Positions 45,923 to 54,866 of a stretch of DNA of 64,000 nucleotides are shown here, one piece after another. Made by a program: the position numbers and the translations under genes. Position 1 is the stretch's first letter. Each line of letters begins with the position of its first letter. Source of the DNA: Ancrocorticia populi (GTDB lineage Bacteria; Actinomycetota; Actinomycetes; Actinomycetales; Actinomycetaceae); assembly GCF_003123745.1 (NCBI RefSeq), contig NZ_QETB01000001.1, forward strand, positions 372,001 through 436,000. Direction: 5' to 3'. A model generated the notes under the pieces. The model made no database searches and was not told the DNA's origin. It was given only the letters and a program-made list of their open reading frames with translations.

Positions 45923-47431
45923 GTGGAAGCTCCCTTGATCTCTTTCGTCCGTAGCGTGAGACTCAATCAAGTGATAGACACGAAGACGCCGCCTGAAACC
46001 GAAAAGGCTGGCCTGCTGGACAAATATTTCCACCTGACCGAGCGTGGCTCCACGCTTGGCCGCGAGATTCGCGGAGGGCTCGTTACCTTCTTCGCGATGG
46101 CTTACATCCTGATTCTCAACCCGATCATCCTGTCGGGTCCGGATTCCACTGGCGCCTACCTTGGCGGTGGCGATGAGCCAAACCTCGCCGCAATTTCGGC
46201 AGGTACGGCACTGGTTGCCGGAATCATGACGATTCTTATGGGAGCGGTAGCCAACTTCCCGATCGGCCTTGCGGCGGGCCTCGGATTGAACTCCATGGTT
46301 GCGTTCACCATCGTGCAACTCCCCGGTATGACGTGGGCCGATGGCATGGGCATCATCGTGCTCGAAGGCATCGTGATTGTGCTCCTCGTGGTGACCGGAC
46401 TGCGCGAAGCGATCTTCCGCGCCGTACCGATGTATCTACGTACGGCAATTTCGGTGGGCATTGGCATGTTCATCACGTTGGTTGGCCTAGTCAACGCGGG
46501 GATGGTGCGCACCGGCGGTGGCACGCCGCTCACCTTCGGCGTAGAGGGCTCCGTCTCCACGATCCCGATGGCCGTCTTCGTAATTGGCCTCTTTGTGACC
46601 GCTATTCTCATGGTGCGCAAGGTCAAGGGCGCTATCCTCATCGGCATCGTCAGCTCGACCGTCCTAGCAGTGATCGCCGAGGCCGTGGGCAAGTTGGGTG
46701 TGGTTGGTGAGGACAACCCTGGTGGCTGGAACCTATCCGTGCCCTCCATTTCGGGTTCGCCTATCCAGCTTCCTTCCTTCGCAACTCTTGGCGAATTCTC
46801 CATCACCGGCCCGTTCCAGAAGCTTGGCGTGATCGCGGTTGTGGTATTGACCTTCTCCGTGCTGCTTGCAGATTTCTTCGACACTATGGGCACGATGGTT
46901 GCCGTGGCAACCGAGGGTGACCTCCTCGATGAGGACGGGAACCCCGAGGGCACCAGCCGCATTCTGCTGGTGGATTCCGTTGGAGCCATCGCCGGCGGTA
47001 TGGGTGGCGTTTCATCCAACACCGCCTTCGTAGAGTCTTCTACCGGAGTGGCGGATGGCGGACGTACCGGCCTAACCTCCATCGTCACGGGCATTGCTTT
47101 CCTCCTTGCCACCTTCCTTTCGCCGATCGTGGCACTTGTCCCGAACGAAGCGGCGGCTCCCGCATTGGTTGCCGTTGGCTTCCTCATGATGCAGCAGGTG
47201 CCCGATATTAATTGGAACAAGCTCTCAACGGGCATCCCGGCATTCTTGACGATCGTCATGATGCCGTTCGGGTATTCGCTGACAGTTGGTATTGGCGTTG
47301 GCTTCATCGCCCACGTTGTTCTTCAGGTTGCCACGGGTAATGCGAAGAAGGTCCACCCGCTTCTGTGGCTGGTTGCGATCCTCTTTGTTCTTTACTTCCT
47401 TATGGGACCGATTCAATCGGCGCTCGCATAG
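45923..47431 (+). CDS. NCS2-family purine (adenine/hypoxanthine/xanthine) permease
   Basis: About 500 residues with 12-14 membrane segments. AzgA-type motifs are FHLTERGSTLGREIRGGLVTFFAMAYILILNP and GGVSSNTAFVESSTGVADGGRTGL. It should import purine bases with protons. The start is uncertain: GTG 45923 is the first candidate, but GTG 45956 or 45971 would fit the family N-terminus better. The 190-nt upstream gap shows no purine riboswitch; it holds a TAGGGT box and a 5-codon ORF. Confidence 0.9.
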   Translation: MEAPLISFVRSVRLNQVIDTKTPPETEKAGLLDKYFHLTERGSTLGREIRGGLVTFFAMAYILILNPIILSGPDSTGAYLGGGDEPNLAAISAGTALVAGIMTILMGAVANFPIGLAAGLGLNSMVAFTIVQLPGMTWADGMGIIVLEGIVIVLLVVTGLREAIFRAVPMYLRTAISVGIGMFITLVGLVNAGMVRTGGGTPLTFGVEGSVSTIPMAVFVIGLFVTAILMVRKVKGAILIGIVSSTVLAVIAEAVGKLGVVGEDNPGGWNLSVPSISGSPIQLPSFATLGEFSITGPFQKLGVIAVVVLTFSVLLADFFDTMGTMVAVATEGDLLDEDGNPEGTSRILLVDSVGAIAGGMGGVSSNTAFVESSTGVADGGRTGLTSIVTGIAFLLATFLSPIVALVPNEAAAPALVAVGFLMMQQVPDINWNKLSTGIPAFLTIVMMPFGYSLTVGIGVGFIAHVVLQVATGNAKKVHPLLWLVAILFVLYFLMGPIQSALA

Positions 47432-47452
47432 GTGACGCCAAGAACTTGCAGT

Positions 47453-47478
47453 TGATGCACAAATTGTCAGGTGCATCA
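47453..47478. repeat. Inverted repeat downstream of the purine permease
   Basis: TGATGCAC and GTGCATCA, perfect 8-bp arms 10 nt apart, between the permease stop and the terminator. Possible operator or RNA hairpin. Confidence 0.3.
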
Positions 47479-47487
47479 TGGTAAGAG

Positions 47488-47525
47488 AAAACTGGCGGGG
47501 CTAGAATTATAGCTCCGCCAGTTTT
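47488..47525 (+). terminator. Rho-independent terminator of the purine permease gene
   Basis: AAAACTGGCGGGGCTA pairs with TAGCTCCGCCAGTTTT (one G-T pair) around a GAATTA loop. The 3' end supplies a T-tract. Confidence 0.92.
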
Positions 47526-47564
47526 CTGCATATTCTCACCTGTTCTTTGAAAGGATGCCGCGCA

Positions 47565-48983
47565 TTGGGACGCACCTTCGCGAGCCTGAAGTATTACAAC
47601 TATCGTGTGTGGTTTTTCTGCGCACTCGTGGCCAACACCGGCACTTGGATGCAGCGCGTTGCCCAAGACTGGCTGGTGCTCGCCGTCCTCACGGAAGATA
47701 GCTCGTTCGCAGTGGGGTTGGTGACGGCCCTTCAATTCGTGCCCATGCTGTTCTTTATGCCGTTTGCTGGCGCGGTTGCTGACCGATTCGATAAGCGCAA
47801 GATCCTTTACTGTACCCAGTCCCTTCAGGGCCTGTTGGCGTTCGGACTGGGCGCCATGGTCTTACTGGATGCGGCAAGTGTGTGGCACGTGTGCCTCTTC
47901 GCCTTTGCACTGGGCACGGTTGGCGCCTTCGACGGCCCGCCGCGCCTCGTGTTCATCTCCGAGCTGGTCCCGCCGCGGTCCCTTCCGAACGCGGTTGGGC
48001 TCAACTCCACCAGCTTCAACATCGCGCGCCTCATCGGGCCCGCCCTTTCCGGCGTTCTGATCGCGTGGGTAGGCATTGGTTGGGTGTTCATCATCAACGG
48101 CTTCTCGTTCGTGTTCACCCTCTTTGCGCTTTCGATCATGCGCCCAAGTGAGTATTACCGTGCAAGCGATAAGGCAGCGGACGCTCAGCAAGACACATCA
48201 GATTCGCCGGCCCAACCCGCCGAAAAGTCGAAGCGCCCCAAGGGGCAAGTCCGCGAGGGCCTGAAGTATGTGCTCGCTCGCTCGGATCTACGCGTCATCT
48301 TCATCGTGACTGGCGTTGTTTCTTGCCTTGGCATGAACTTCCAGCTCACATCGGCGTCCATGGCCCGTGTGGTGTTTGGCCTAGAGGCAGATGGCTATGG
48401 GTTCCTCGGATCGATCCTAGCGATCGGCTCGCTCACCGGCGCGCTCTTCGCAGCTCGGCGCCAGACCCAGCCACGGGTACGAGTGGTGGTTATGGCGGCC
48501 TTTGCATTCGCCATCGCTGCGTCCCTGAACGCCCTCATGCCTACCTTCCCGTTGTACGCGGTTTCGCTGGTCCTAGTTGGGCTCACGATGCTCACGCTCC
48601 TGACGAGCGCAAATACGGCCGTCCAAATGTCCACCGACCCGAGGATGCGGGGGCGTGTGATGGCCCTGTATCAGACGGTGATGCAGGGGTCTACACCTAT
48701 CGGTGCCCTTCTGGTGGGGTGGATTTCGGAAGCACTCAGCCCGCGCTGGGGTGTAGGTATTGGGGCAATCTCCGCATTCCTAGTGGTGGCTGGCGCCTAT
48801 ATCTGGGGCCGGCGCACGTGGGATGTTCAGGTGCGCTACCACCTTCGTTCGCGCCCCCACTTCGATATCCGGGGGCCGCTTGAGCACGAGCGGGACGCGG
48901 CCGTTGAGACCGCTCAAGACCAAATCAACCGCGAAATCGCGCAATCTCAGGGCGACAAAACCCCGGGAGACCACGCCCGCTAA
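47565..48983 (+). CDS. MFS transporter (enterobactin-exporter / multidrug type)
   Basis: A 472-residue transporter with about 12 membrane segments, beginning FASLKYYNYRVWFFCALVANTGTWMQRVAQDWLV, typical of EntS-like MFS exporters, with the DRFDKRK loop between helices 2 and 3. The start is TTG 47565, with AAAGGA 9 nt upstream. It lies 40 nt after a strong terminator, so it needs its own promoter. The substrate is unknown. Confidence 0.9.
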   Translation: MGRTFASLKYYNYRVWFFCALVANTGTWMQRVAQDWLVLAVLTEDSSFAVGLVTALQFVPMLFFMPFAGAVADRFDKRKILYCTQSLQGLLAFGLGAMVLLDAASVWHVCLFAFALGTVGAFDGPPRLVFISELVPPRSLPNAVGLNSTSFNIARLIGPALSGVLIAWVGIGWVFIINGFSFVFTLFALSIMRPSEYYRASDKAADAQQDTSDSPAQPAEKSKRPKGQVREGLKYVLARSDLRVIFIVTGVVSCLGMNFQLTSASMARVVFGLEADGYGFLGSILAIGSLTGALFAARRQTQPRVRVVVMAAFAFAIAASLNALMPTFPLYAVSLVLVGLTMLTLLTSANTAVQMSTDPRMRGRVMALYQTVMQGSTPIGALLVGWISEALSPRWGVGIGAISAFLVVAGAYIWGRRTWDVQVRYHLRSRPHFDIRGPLEHERDAAVETAQDQINREIAQSQGDKTPGDHAR

Positions 48984-49005
48984 GACCCTCTGTTCCAGCT
49001 CCGCC

Positions 49006-50112
49006 CTACCGCTTGGAGTCGATGACCCAATCGAGGCAGGCGAGGAGCGCCTCCACGTCCTCAGGATCAACGTTGGGGAACGTTCCAATGCGGAGCTGGT
49101 TGCGGCCGAGTGATCGGTAGGGATCGATGTCCACAACACCATGGTGCCTCAGGGTTTTGCTCACGCCCGCTGTATCCACGGTCTCGTCAAAGTCCACGGT
49201 TGCCACTACGGGTGACCGGTATTCGGCTTGAGCAACAAAGGGTGTGGCGTCCTCGCGCTTGAGCGCCCAGTCGTAGATGGCCGCCGAGGAACGCTCGGTC
49301 CGTGCCGCCATGGCGTCCAACCCACCCTGCTCAAGCATCCACTGAAGCTGCTCGTCAATCATCAAGAGGGTGGCGATAGCCGGGGTGTTCAGCGTCTGGT
49401 CTTTGAGGGAATTGTTCACTGCCAACTGGAGGTTCAGGATGTCCGGGACCCAGCGCTCACTCGTCAGCTTCTGGATCCGCTCCAAAACCGCAGGTGAAGC
49501 GATGGCGAGCCACAGTCCGCCGTCGGCCCCAAAATTCTTCTGGGGAGAGAAGTAGTACAGGTCAGTCTGTCCAATATCCACGCTCACCCCGCCCGCAGCC
49601 GAAGTGGCATCAACGATCGTGAGGGCCTCGCCGCCCCCGAACCTGGCCACGGGAGAAAGGGCGCCAGTGGAGGTCTCATTGTGTGCGTACAGATAGGTGT
49701 CGATTCCCGGCGCGGTTTCACACAGCGCGACGCCGCCCGGGGTGCTGCGGCGGATGTCCACACTGTCGATCCATGGTGCGCGGGAGATGGCTTTGACAAC
49801 CTTCCCAGAGAACTCGCCGAATACGGCCGCCTGCGGGCGCGATTCCACAAGGCAGAACGTGATTGCGTCCCATAGCAGGGAGGCGCCGCCGTTGCCGAGG
49901 ATTACCTCGTAGCCGCTGGGGATGTTGAAGAGATCGGCCACCTGCCCTCGGATACTCGCCACGAGGCCGCGTACGGGCTTTTGCCGGTGCGAGGTACCAA
50001 GCGGGCTGTCTGGGGCAGCGAGCCGCGCGATCTGCTGACTACGGAGCTTCGATGGGCCGGAGCCGAATCGGCCATCGCGGGGGAGCAGGTGGGCAGGAAT
50101 CTCGAGTGTCAT
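49006..50112 (-). CDS. serC: Phosphoserine aminotransferase
   Basis: Serine synthesis, second step. A 368-residue PLP enzyme of the actinobacterial SerC branch: FGSGPSKLR start, GNGGASLLWDA, DATSAAGG and the PLP lysine in YFSPQKNFGADGG. The ATG is 6 nt after a CAAAAT -10 box, so the mRNA is probably leaderless. Confidence 0.95.
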   Translation of the reverse strand: MTLEIPAHLLPRDGRFGSGPSKLRSQQIARLAAPDSPLGTSHRQKPVRGLVASIRGQVADLFNIPSGYEVILGNGGASLLWDAITFCLVESRPQAAVFGEFSGKVVKAISRAPWIDSVDIRRSTPGGVALCETAPGIDTYLYAHNETSTGALSPVARFGGGEALTIVDATSAAGGVSVDIGQTDLYYFSPQKNFGADGGLWLAIASPAVLERIQKLTSERWVPDILNLQLAVNNSLKDQTLNTPAIATLLMIDEQLQWMLEQGGLDAMAARTERSSAAIYDWALKREDATPFVAQAEYRSPVVATVDFDETVDTAGVSKTLRHHGVVDIDPYRSLGRNQLRIGTFPNVDPEDVEALLACLDWVIDSKR

Positions 50113-50118
50113 GAGACC

Positions 50119-50147
50119 ATTTTGCCCCCTTGCTGCGTTCTGCCCAA
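50119..50147 (-). promoter_or_regulatory. serC promoter (leaderless)
   Basis: On the minus strand -35 TTGGGC, a 17-bp spacer and -10 CAAAAT (50119-50124), then exactly 6 nt to the ATG. Confidence 0.55.
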
Positions 50148-50261
50148 TTTGGTGAGGAAAAGTGCGTATAAACGCTTGAGGCTCGACTATTCCGTGAGAG
50201 GATACATAGGCTCACATACAGTAGTGGCCAAACGGCTGTTAGACCCGGCAAGGAGCAATCA

Positions 50262-50963
50262 ATGAGTGGCGATCTCGTGGACACCACGGAGATGTATCTC
50301 AAGGCGATTTATGAGCTTGAGGAAGAGGGCGTCCCGCCGCTGCGCGCGCGTCTGGTTGAGCGTCTTGGCCAATCCAAGCCCACGGTGTCAGAGACGGTGG
50401 CTCGCTTGGAACGCGATGGGCTGCTTTCCATCGTTGGTTCGCGGACCATTGAGCTATCCCCGGAGGGGCGCCGCCAAGCCACGAACGTGATGCGCAAGCA
50501 CCGTCTGGCCGAACGTCTGCTTCTGGACGTTCTGAACGTTGATTGGGTGGATATTCACGATGAGGCGTGCCGCTGGGAGCACGTCATTTCCGACGGCGTA
50601 GAGGAGAAGATCGCCGAACTGCTTTCGGACGATCTCGAGGATCCGTTCGGCAACTCCATTCCTGGCCTAGGCGTGGATGGGCCCGGTATCCAGGCCGCCG
50701 AGCCGTCCGGCCTAATACGGGTGGTTGATTTTTTGAGTGAGAACGACGACGGCGGGACAGTACACCTCCGTCGCATTGGAGAGGTCCTTCAAACCGATGC
50801 TGGGCTCCTCAAGCAGTTCCAAGACGCTGGCTTTACCTCTGGTGTTGAGGTGGATATTACGCGGAGCAACGAGAAGTCGTGGAGCATGCACTTCCCGAGT
50901 GGTGCAACCATCGCGTTAAGTCCATGGACTCAAGGCCATCTGCTTGTTGAGGATGCTTCATAA
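50262..50963 (+). CDS. DtxR-family metal-dependent repressor
   Basis: A 233-residue protein with all three DtxR parts: winged helix (LVDTTEMYLKAIYELEEEG, LGQSKPTVSETVARLERDGLL), the metal and dimer domain (KHRLAERLLLDVL, HDEACRWEHVISD, carrying the His and Glu ligands), and a C-terminal SH3/FeoA-like domain. It should sense Fe(II) or Mn(II). AGGAG is 7 nt before the ATG. In actinobacteria this type (DtxR/IdeR or MntR) controls iron or manganese uptake; which one cannot be told. Confidence 0.93.
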   Translation: MSGDLVDTTEMYLKAIYELEEEGVPPLRARLVERLGQSKPTVSETVARLERDGLLSIVGSRTIELSPEGRRQATNVMRKHRLAERLLLDVLNVDWVDIHDEACRWEHVISDGVEEKIAELLSDDLEDPFGNSIPGLGVDGPGIQAAEPSGLIRVVDFLSENDDGGTVHLRRIGEVLQTDAGLLKQFQDAGFTSGVEVDITRSNEKSWSMHFPSGATIALSPWTQGHLLVEDAS

Positions 50964-50988
50964 CGGCCAACGTTACGTGTGACAGTTA

Positions 50989-51148
50989 GGTCACGAAAAT
51001 AGGCTGAACTGCGTCACATTTCGTTATATTCTTCGTGATCTAGCACGCTAAATCAGTAGGTGCAGGTTCTGAAAGCCACGGAATAGCGCCAAAAAAATAG
51101 AAATATGACCTGCGTCATACACCGTTATATAAACGTGACATTGCGTTA
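50989..51148 (+). promoter_or_regulatory. Cluster of GTNAYA-N3-CGTTA boxes before the NlpC/P60 gene
   Basis: Three 14-nt boxes of the same form lie at 51013-51026 (GTCACATTTCGTTA), 51114-51127 (GTCATACACCGTTA) and 51135-51148 (GTGACATTGCGTTA). An inverted repeat GTGAC/GTCAC is at 50989-51004. The last two are 21 bp apart. Direct repeats of this kind recall MtrA response-regulator sites before actinobacterial cell-wall hydrolase genes, which I infer from memory. The 266-nt gap holds no recognisable ydaO riboswitch. Confidence 0.45.
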
Positions 51149-51229
51149 GATAACCGTTAGTGTTTTACACAGACAAAGTTCGTAGTGGTTTTGCCGCGCG
51201 AACAACTGATGTAACAAGGAGACAACGCG

Positions 51230-52048
51230 ATGACCGGACGCCATGCGATTACACGCGAGGCTGCTCTCAATTCCGTTAACACGCCCGCTGGCCGTGGCCT
51301 CATCGCCGCTATGGCCGTGGGAACCGCTTTTGGTGTCACGATGCCGGCTGCAAACGCCGCCGAAGGCACTACAGAGCTGAATGACGCTGCGGTACTCACC
51401 GTCAAGTCCGATGCGGCTGACGCAGATGCTGCTGAGAAGACATCGGCGGTTACCACTCAGGATGACGTTGAGTGGTCAACCAGCCTAGACAACGACTCTG
51501 GCAAGGAAAGCAGCTCGATCGACGCTGCCGCGCAGGTTGAGATCGAAGAAGAGCCCGAGCCCGCTGTTGAAGAAGAGCCTGTAGCGGAGACTGAAGCTAC
51601 AGAGACCGCTGCAGCAGACACGGAGACCACAGCGGCTGCAGCCGATACCACGGCCGCTTCTTCCAGCCAGTCCAGCGCTACCGAGACTGCCTCGGTTAGC
51701 TCCTCGGTTTCGTCTTCCGCCATCGTGAACACCGCGATGTCCTACACTGGCTCGCCCTACGTTCACGGCGGCACCACTCCTTCCGGTTGGGACTGCATCG
51801 GCTTCGTCCGCTACGTCTTCGCCCAGCACGGCGTTTCGATCGGTGGGTACACGACCTCGGTTCTCTCCGCAGGCACCACTGTTCCTTACTCACAGGCTCA
51901 GCCTGGCGATATCCTGTACTGGCCCGGCCACGTGGCGATCAGCCTTGGTAACGGCCAGAACGTTGCCGCTTGGAACCCCGGTATGGGCACCACAGTTGGA
52001 CCTGATTCCTATGTGGGCGGCACCCCAACGGTTATCCGGGTTGGCTAA
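51230..52048 (+). CDS. Secreted NlpC/P60 cell-wall endopeptidase
   Basis: A 272-residue protein with a twin-basic N-terminus and a signal region (GLIAAMAVGTAFGVTMPAANA), a Glu/Thr/Ala-rich linker (residues about 50-155), and a C-terminal NlpC/P60 domain. Catalytic Cys is in GWDCIGFVRYVF, where the usual Ser after Cys is Ile. His is in YWPGHVAISL. It should cut peptidoglycan peptides. AAGGAG lies 8 nt before the ATG. A strong terminator follows. Confidence 0.92.
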   Translation: MTGRHAITREAALNSVNTPAGRGLIAAMAVGTAFGVTMPAANAAEGTTELNDAAVLTVKSDAADADAAEKTSAVTTQDDVEWSTSLDNDSGKESSSIDAAAQVEIEEEPEPAVEEEPVAETEATETAAADTETTAAAADTTAASSSQSSATETASVSSSVSSSAIVNTAMSYTGSPYVHGGTTPSGWDCIGFVRYVFAQHGVSIGGYTTSVLSAGTTVPYSQAQPGDILYWPGHVAISLGNGQNVAAWNPGMGTTVGPDSYVGGTPTVIRVG

Positions 52049-52056
52049 TCTAACTT

Positions 52057-52096
52057 AAGAAAAAAGAGGCTAGCATCTGCTAGCCTCTTTTTTCTT
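52057..52096. terminator. Bidirectional terminator after the NlpC/P60 gene
   Basis: A perfect 19-bp inverted repeat, AAGAAAAAAGAGGCTAGCA and its complement, with 2 nt between. A- and T-runs at both sides give an effective terminator on either strand. Confidence 0.93.
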
Positions 52097-52201
52097 GCCT
52101 TGCGCCACTTGCTCACGGTCAGCCGAGATAGTTTGCCTTGAACCGGGCGTAAACGCTTCCGACGTGCCAGAATTGGAGTACACGGCAGTTATCCTGTGGA
52201 G

Positions 52202-53125
52202 GTGGCAAGCATGGCGTATCGTCACGAAAACCTTGTGGTTTGCGGTATCGACGGATCCGAAGCTTCGTTTAACGCTCTGGAATGGGCGGCACAAGAAGCA
52301 AAGGTTCGAGGCGCACACCTCGATGTCATCTGCTGTTACGAGCGGCCGGGGTACTCGCCTGGCGATGCTCAGCCGTCGGGGCATCTGCTTGAGGCTGGCG
52401 CTCAGAAGATCCTCGAAAAGGCTGCGGAACAGGTCAAGGACGTTGTACTCGATTATGCAACGCACCTGTCACCCGAGGATCCCACCAGCGAACTCCTCGA
52501 GCGTTCAAAATCCGCGGCACGGATTGTGCTGGGCGCGCGGGGCGGCTCTGGCGGCTTTGCCGATCGTCTCCTAGGGTCCGTGGCAACTGCGGTTTCCTCT
52601 AGGTCATATTGCTCCGTGGTTATCATTCCTTCTGGTCCAGTAAACGAAGTTCTTCCCGTCAAGCACATCGTGTGCGGTGTGGACGGCTCTGAGTCATCCA
52701 TCGTGGCCCTGAATCTCGCGGTGCGCGAAGCGGTGCGTTGGGGCGCCCGCCTCTCGTGCGTGGGCGCAGTTAGCTTCGCTGGGTCGGCATGGCTGCCCGG
52801 GGGCGGCTACCATCAAGAGGTTCTAGACGATGTTCGTGCTGGCCTAAAGGAGGCCGTCGAGGGTGCTCGTCAGGGATACGACCTAGACGTTCGGTGCCAT
52901 GCGATTGAGGGTAACCCCGCCGCACTCATGACGGAGTTTTCCACCGCGGTTGATCTTCTCGTGGTCGGCTCGCGCGGCCGGGGAGGGTTCGCGGGCCTGC
53001 TACTCGGGTCAACGAGCCAGTCGATTATTCAGCATGCTGCCTGCCCGGTTGTGGTTGTGCCGCGGCGTACCCGTCACAACGAGGATCTTGGCGGGCCTGC
53101 GGTTCCGTGGAGCCGCAAGCCTTAG
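52202..53125 (+). CDS. Universal stress protein with two Usp domains
   Basis: A 307-residue tandem UspA protein. Domain 1 (residues about 10-145) has VVCGIDGSEASFNALEWA, and domain 2 (about 155-290) has VVGSRGRGGFAGLLLGSTSQSIIQHAACPVVVV, the ATP-binding Gx2Gx9G(S/T) signature. Domain 1 has GARGGSGGFADRLLGSVATAV. The GTG at 52202 is chosen because TATCCT ends exactly 6 nt upstream; ATG 52211 is the alternative. Confidence 0.9.
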   Translation: MASMAYRHENLVVCGIDGSEASFNALEWAAQEAKVRGAHLDVICCYERPGYSPGDAQPSGHLLEAGAQKILEKAAEQVKDVVLDYATHLSPEDPTSELLERSKSAARIVLGARGGSGGFADRLLGSVATAVSSRSYCSVVIIPSGPVNEVLPVKHIVCGVDGSESSIVALNLAVREAVRWGARLSCVGAVSFAGSAWLPGGGYHQEVLDDVRAGLKEAVEGARQGYDLDVRCHAIEGNPAALMTEFSTAVDLLVVGSRGRGGFAGLLLGSTSQSIIQHAACPVVVVPRRTRHNEDLGGPAVPWSRKP

Positions 53126-53177
53126 TTAGGTTGCTCATGCACCAGCGATCAAGTCGGTGTCCGCCCTGAAATCTGGC

Positions 53178-53183
53178 TACACT
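53178..53183 (+). promoter_or_regulatory. -10 box of tRNA-Arg
   Basis: TACACT lies 10 nt before the tRNA 5' end. Confidence 0.5.
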
Positions 53184-53193
53184 AGTGGGGTCC

Positions 53194-53265
53194 GCCCTCG
53201 TAGCTCAGGGGAAGAGCGACCGCCTCCTAAGCGGTAGGTCGAAGGTTCGAATCCTTTCGGGGGCA
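53194..53265 (+). tRNA. tRNA-Arg (anticodon CCT)
   Basis: The acceptor stem pairs GCCCTCG with CGGGGGC. The anticodon stem-loop is CCGCC-TCCTAA-GCGG with anticodon CCT, and the T loop is GGTTCGAATCC. No CCA is encoded. It reads the rare AGG codon. Confidence 0.95.
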
Positions 53266-53276
53266 CTCAGAGAAAC

Positions 53277-53308
53277 GCCCGCCATCTCAACAAAACGAGA
53301 CGGCGGGC
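53277..53308 (+). terminator. Terminator after tRNA-Arg
   Basis: GCCCGCCATCTC pairs with GAGACGGCGGGC (one mismatch), 12 nt after the tRNA. Only a poor T-tract follows (TATCTTTG). Confidence 0.7.
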
Positions 53309-53371
53309 TATCTTTGTCTCTGGGGGCCAGAATTCGTCGAGCCCGCTCACGGATCACGCTGCATGACGCGT

Positions 53372-54775
53372 CTACTTTCTGGGAGATTCCTTGGGTGCCT
53401 TGATGGCGATGAACGCAGCGGCAGCAAGCCCAAGGATGGCAAGCAGGCAGCTGGCAAGGAATGGGTTATCTGCGTGGAGCGCGGGGGCGAATCCGATTCC
53501 AATGTAGAGGGTAGTGCCCGTTGCTCCACCGAGTTGGTCAGCTGCTCGTTGTACTCCCGAAGCCGTTCCGGCGTCGTATTCGGTGGTATCGCTGACTGCC
53601 TGATATTGCAGGCCGATGATGCCGAATCCCATGCCTGCCGCAACCAATATCATCGCTGGAAGCAGCCAGCCGGGTCCGGCGCCGACCGTAGTCACCACAG
53701 CGATGGCAACCATAGCTCCCGCAGTGGATGCCAGTCCGATCGCCACGCAGGTGTAGGCACCCCACCGTGTCATGAACCGCGGTGCCACCAACGCGGCGGC
53801 TACGAGGGCAATGGCTAGCGGCAACATGACCAATCCTGATTCCAGTGGACCAACACCAAGGTTGTCCTGCAAGTAGAAGGTGAAGAGCAGAAAGGATGAA
53901 GACAGGGCGGCAGACAGCAAGATGGTGCCCAGATTCGCATGTACCCGCCCCGTATGAGAGAAGAAGCCAAGCGGAATGAGAGGGTTGGCGGCGCGCCGCT
54001 CTACACGAACGAACATCACCGCTGTAACGATCGAACCGCTGATCGCGATCACTGCGATTGGCCAGCTTGTATTGGATTCGCCCGCCGTGACAACGCCGGA
54101 GGCAAACAATAGTGGGCAGGCTGTCAATAGGATCGTACCGGGCACGTCTAACGGGACCGGACGATCAGAATGGGGACGGTCGGGCTCCAGTAGGGCCAAG
54201 GTGGCAATGATGACCACGAGCACGAACGGCAGACAGATCAGGAAGATCCACCGCCACCCAAGAAACGCGGTGATTATTCCGGACAGGGCAAAGCCCACGA
54301 CGAGTCCGCCGCTAGCCACCGCCGCCCATATTCCTAGAGCTTTTGATCGCGCCGGACCCTCAGGAAACAACAGGATGATGGTTGCCATGGCGGCAGGCAG
54401 CGCAACCGCCTCACCAACGCCTTGTACCAGACGTGCCGCAACAAGTAACTCAAAAGTGGGAGCAAGGCCCGCCACTAACGAGGCACCACCAAACACGACG
54501 GTTCCAGTTAAGAGCATGCGACGCCTGCCGAACAGGTCCACAAGGCGGCCGCCCAGCATAAGAAGGCCACCTGCGGTGATGGTATAGCCGACCATGACCC
54601 ACGTGAGCGCACCACCACTCACGTGGAATGCCTCGCCGATGGACGGCAGAGCGATGTTGACGACTGTAACGTCAACGGCGATGAAGAATTGCAGGCAAGA
54701 CATTGCCAACAACAGCAGCCACGCGCGTGTTGACGAAGGGTTCCTTCGTGAGGAAGGGATATTTGGGAACTGCAA
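53372..54775 (-). CDS. DHA2-family MFS multidrug exporter
   Basis: About 467 residues and 14 membrane segments. DHA2 landmarks: FFIAVDVTVVNIALPSIGEAF in helix 1, GRLVDLFGRRR between helices 2 and 3, and the helix-5 region GWRWIFLICLP. It should export drugs or toxic compounds with protons. The start is set at TTG 54775, with GGAG 5 nt upstream; a TTG at 54808 lacks a ribosome site. Upstream lies a 160-nt leader with an ORF and hairpins that may regulate translation or termination. Confidence 0.88.
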   Translation of the reverse strand: MQFPNIPSSRRNPSSTRAWLLLLAMSCLQFFIAVDVTVVNIALPSIGEAFHVSGGALTWVMVGYTITAGGLLMLGGRLVDLFGRRRMLLTGTVVFGGASLVAGLAPTFELLVAARLVQGVGEAVALPAAMATIILLFPEGPARSKALGIWAAVASGGLVVGFALSGIITAFLGWRWIFLICLPFVLVVIIATLALLEPDRPHSDRPVPLDVPGTILLTACPLLFASGVVTAGESNTSWPIAVIAISGSIVTAVMFVRVERRAANPLIPLGFFSHTGRVHANLGTILLSAALSSSFLLFTFYLQDNLGVGPLESGLVMLPLAIALVAAALVAPRFMTRWGAYTCVAIGLASTAGAMVAIAVVTTVGAGPGWLLPAMILVAAGMGFGIIGLQYQAVSDTTEYDAGTASGVQRAADQLGGATGTTLYIGIGFAPALHADNPFLASCLLAILGLAAAAFIAIKAPKESPRK

Positions 54776-54783
54776 GGAAACTC

Positions 54784-54810
54784 CGTTGCTAGTGATGTGT
54801 CCGAGCAACG
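54784..54810 (-). promoter_or_regulatory. Leader hairpin next to the exporter's ribosome site
   Basis: CGTTGCT and AGCAACG pair around 13 nt. The 3' arm directly abuts the GGAG at 54781-54784, so pairing could hide the ribosome site of the exporter. Confidence 0.45.
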
Positions 54811-54821
54811 CAACTTAGCGC

Positions 54822-54844
54822 CGCTTCGAAATGGTCACGAAGCG
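54822..54844 (-). repeat. Leader hairpin or operator
   Basis: CGCTTCG and CGAAGCG, perfect 7-bp arms 9 nt apart, between the upstream ORF and the exporter. Confidence 0.4.
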
Positions 54845-54866
54845 ACGGGAGAAACCAGAAGATAAA

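Noticed and set aside
46156-47307. 383-residue open frame antisense to the purine permease
   Set aside because: Thr/Pro/Ser-rich product typical of an antisense frame to a membrane protein; the permease is certain.
50964-51229. ydaO (c-di-AMP) riboswitch, often found before actinobacterial wall hydrolase genes
   Set aside because: None of the conserved ydaO segments is visible; the region shows protein-binding-type repeats instead.
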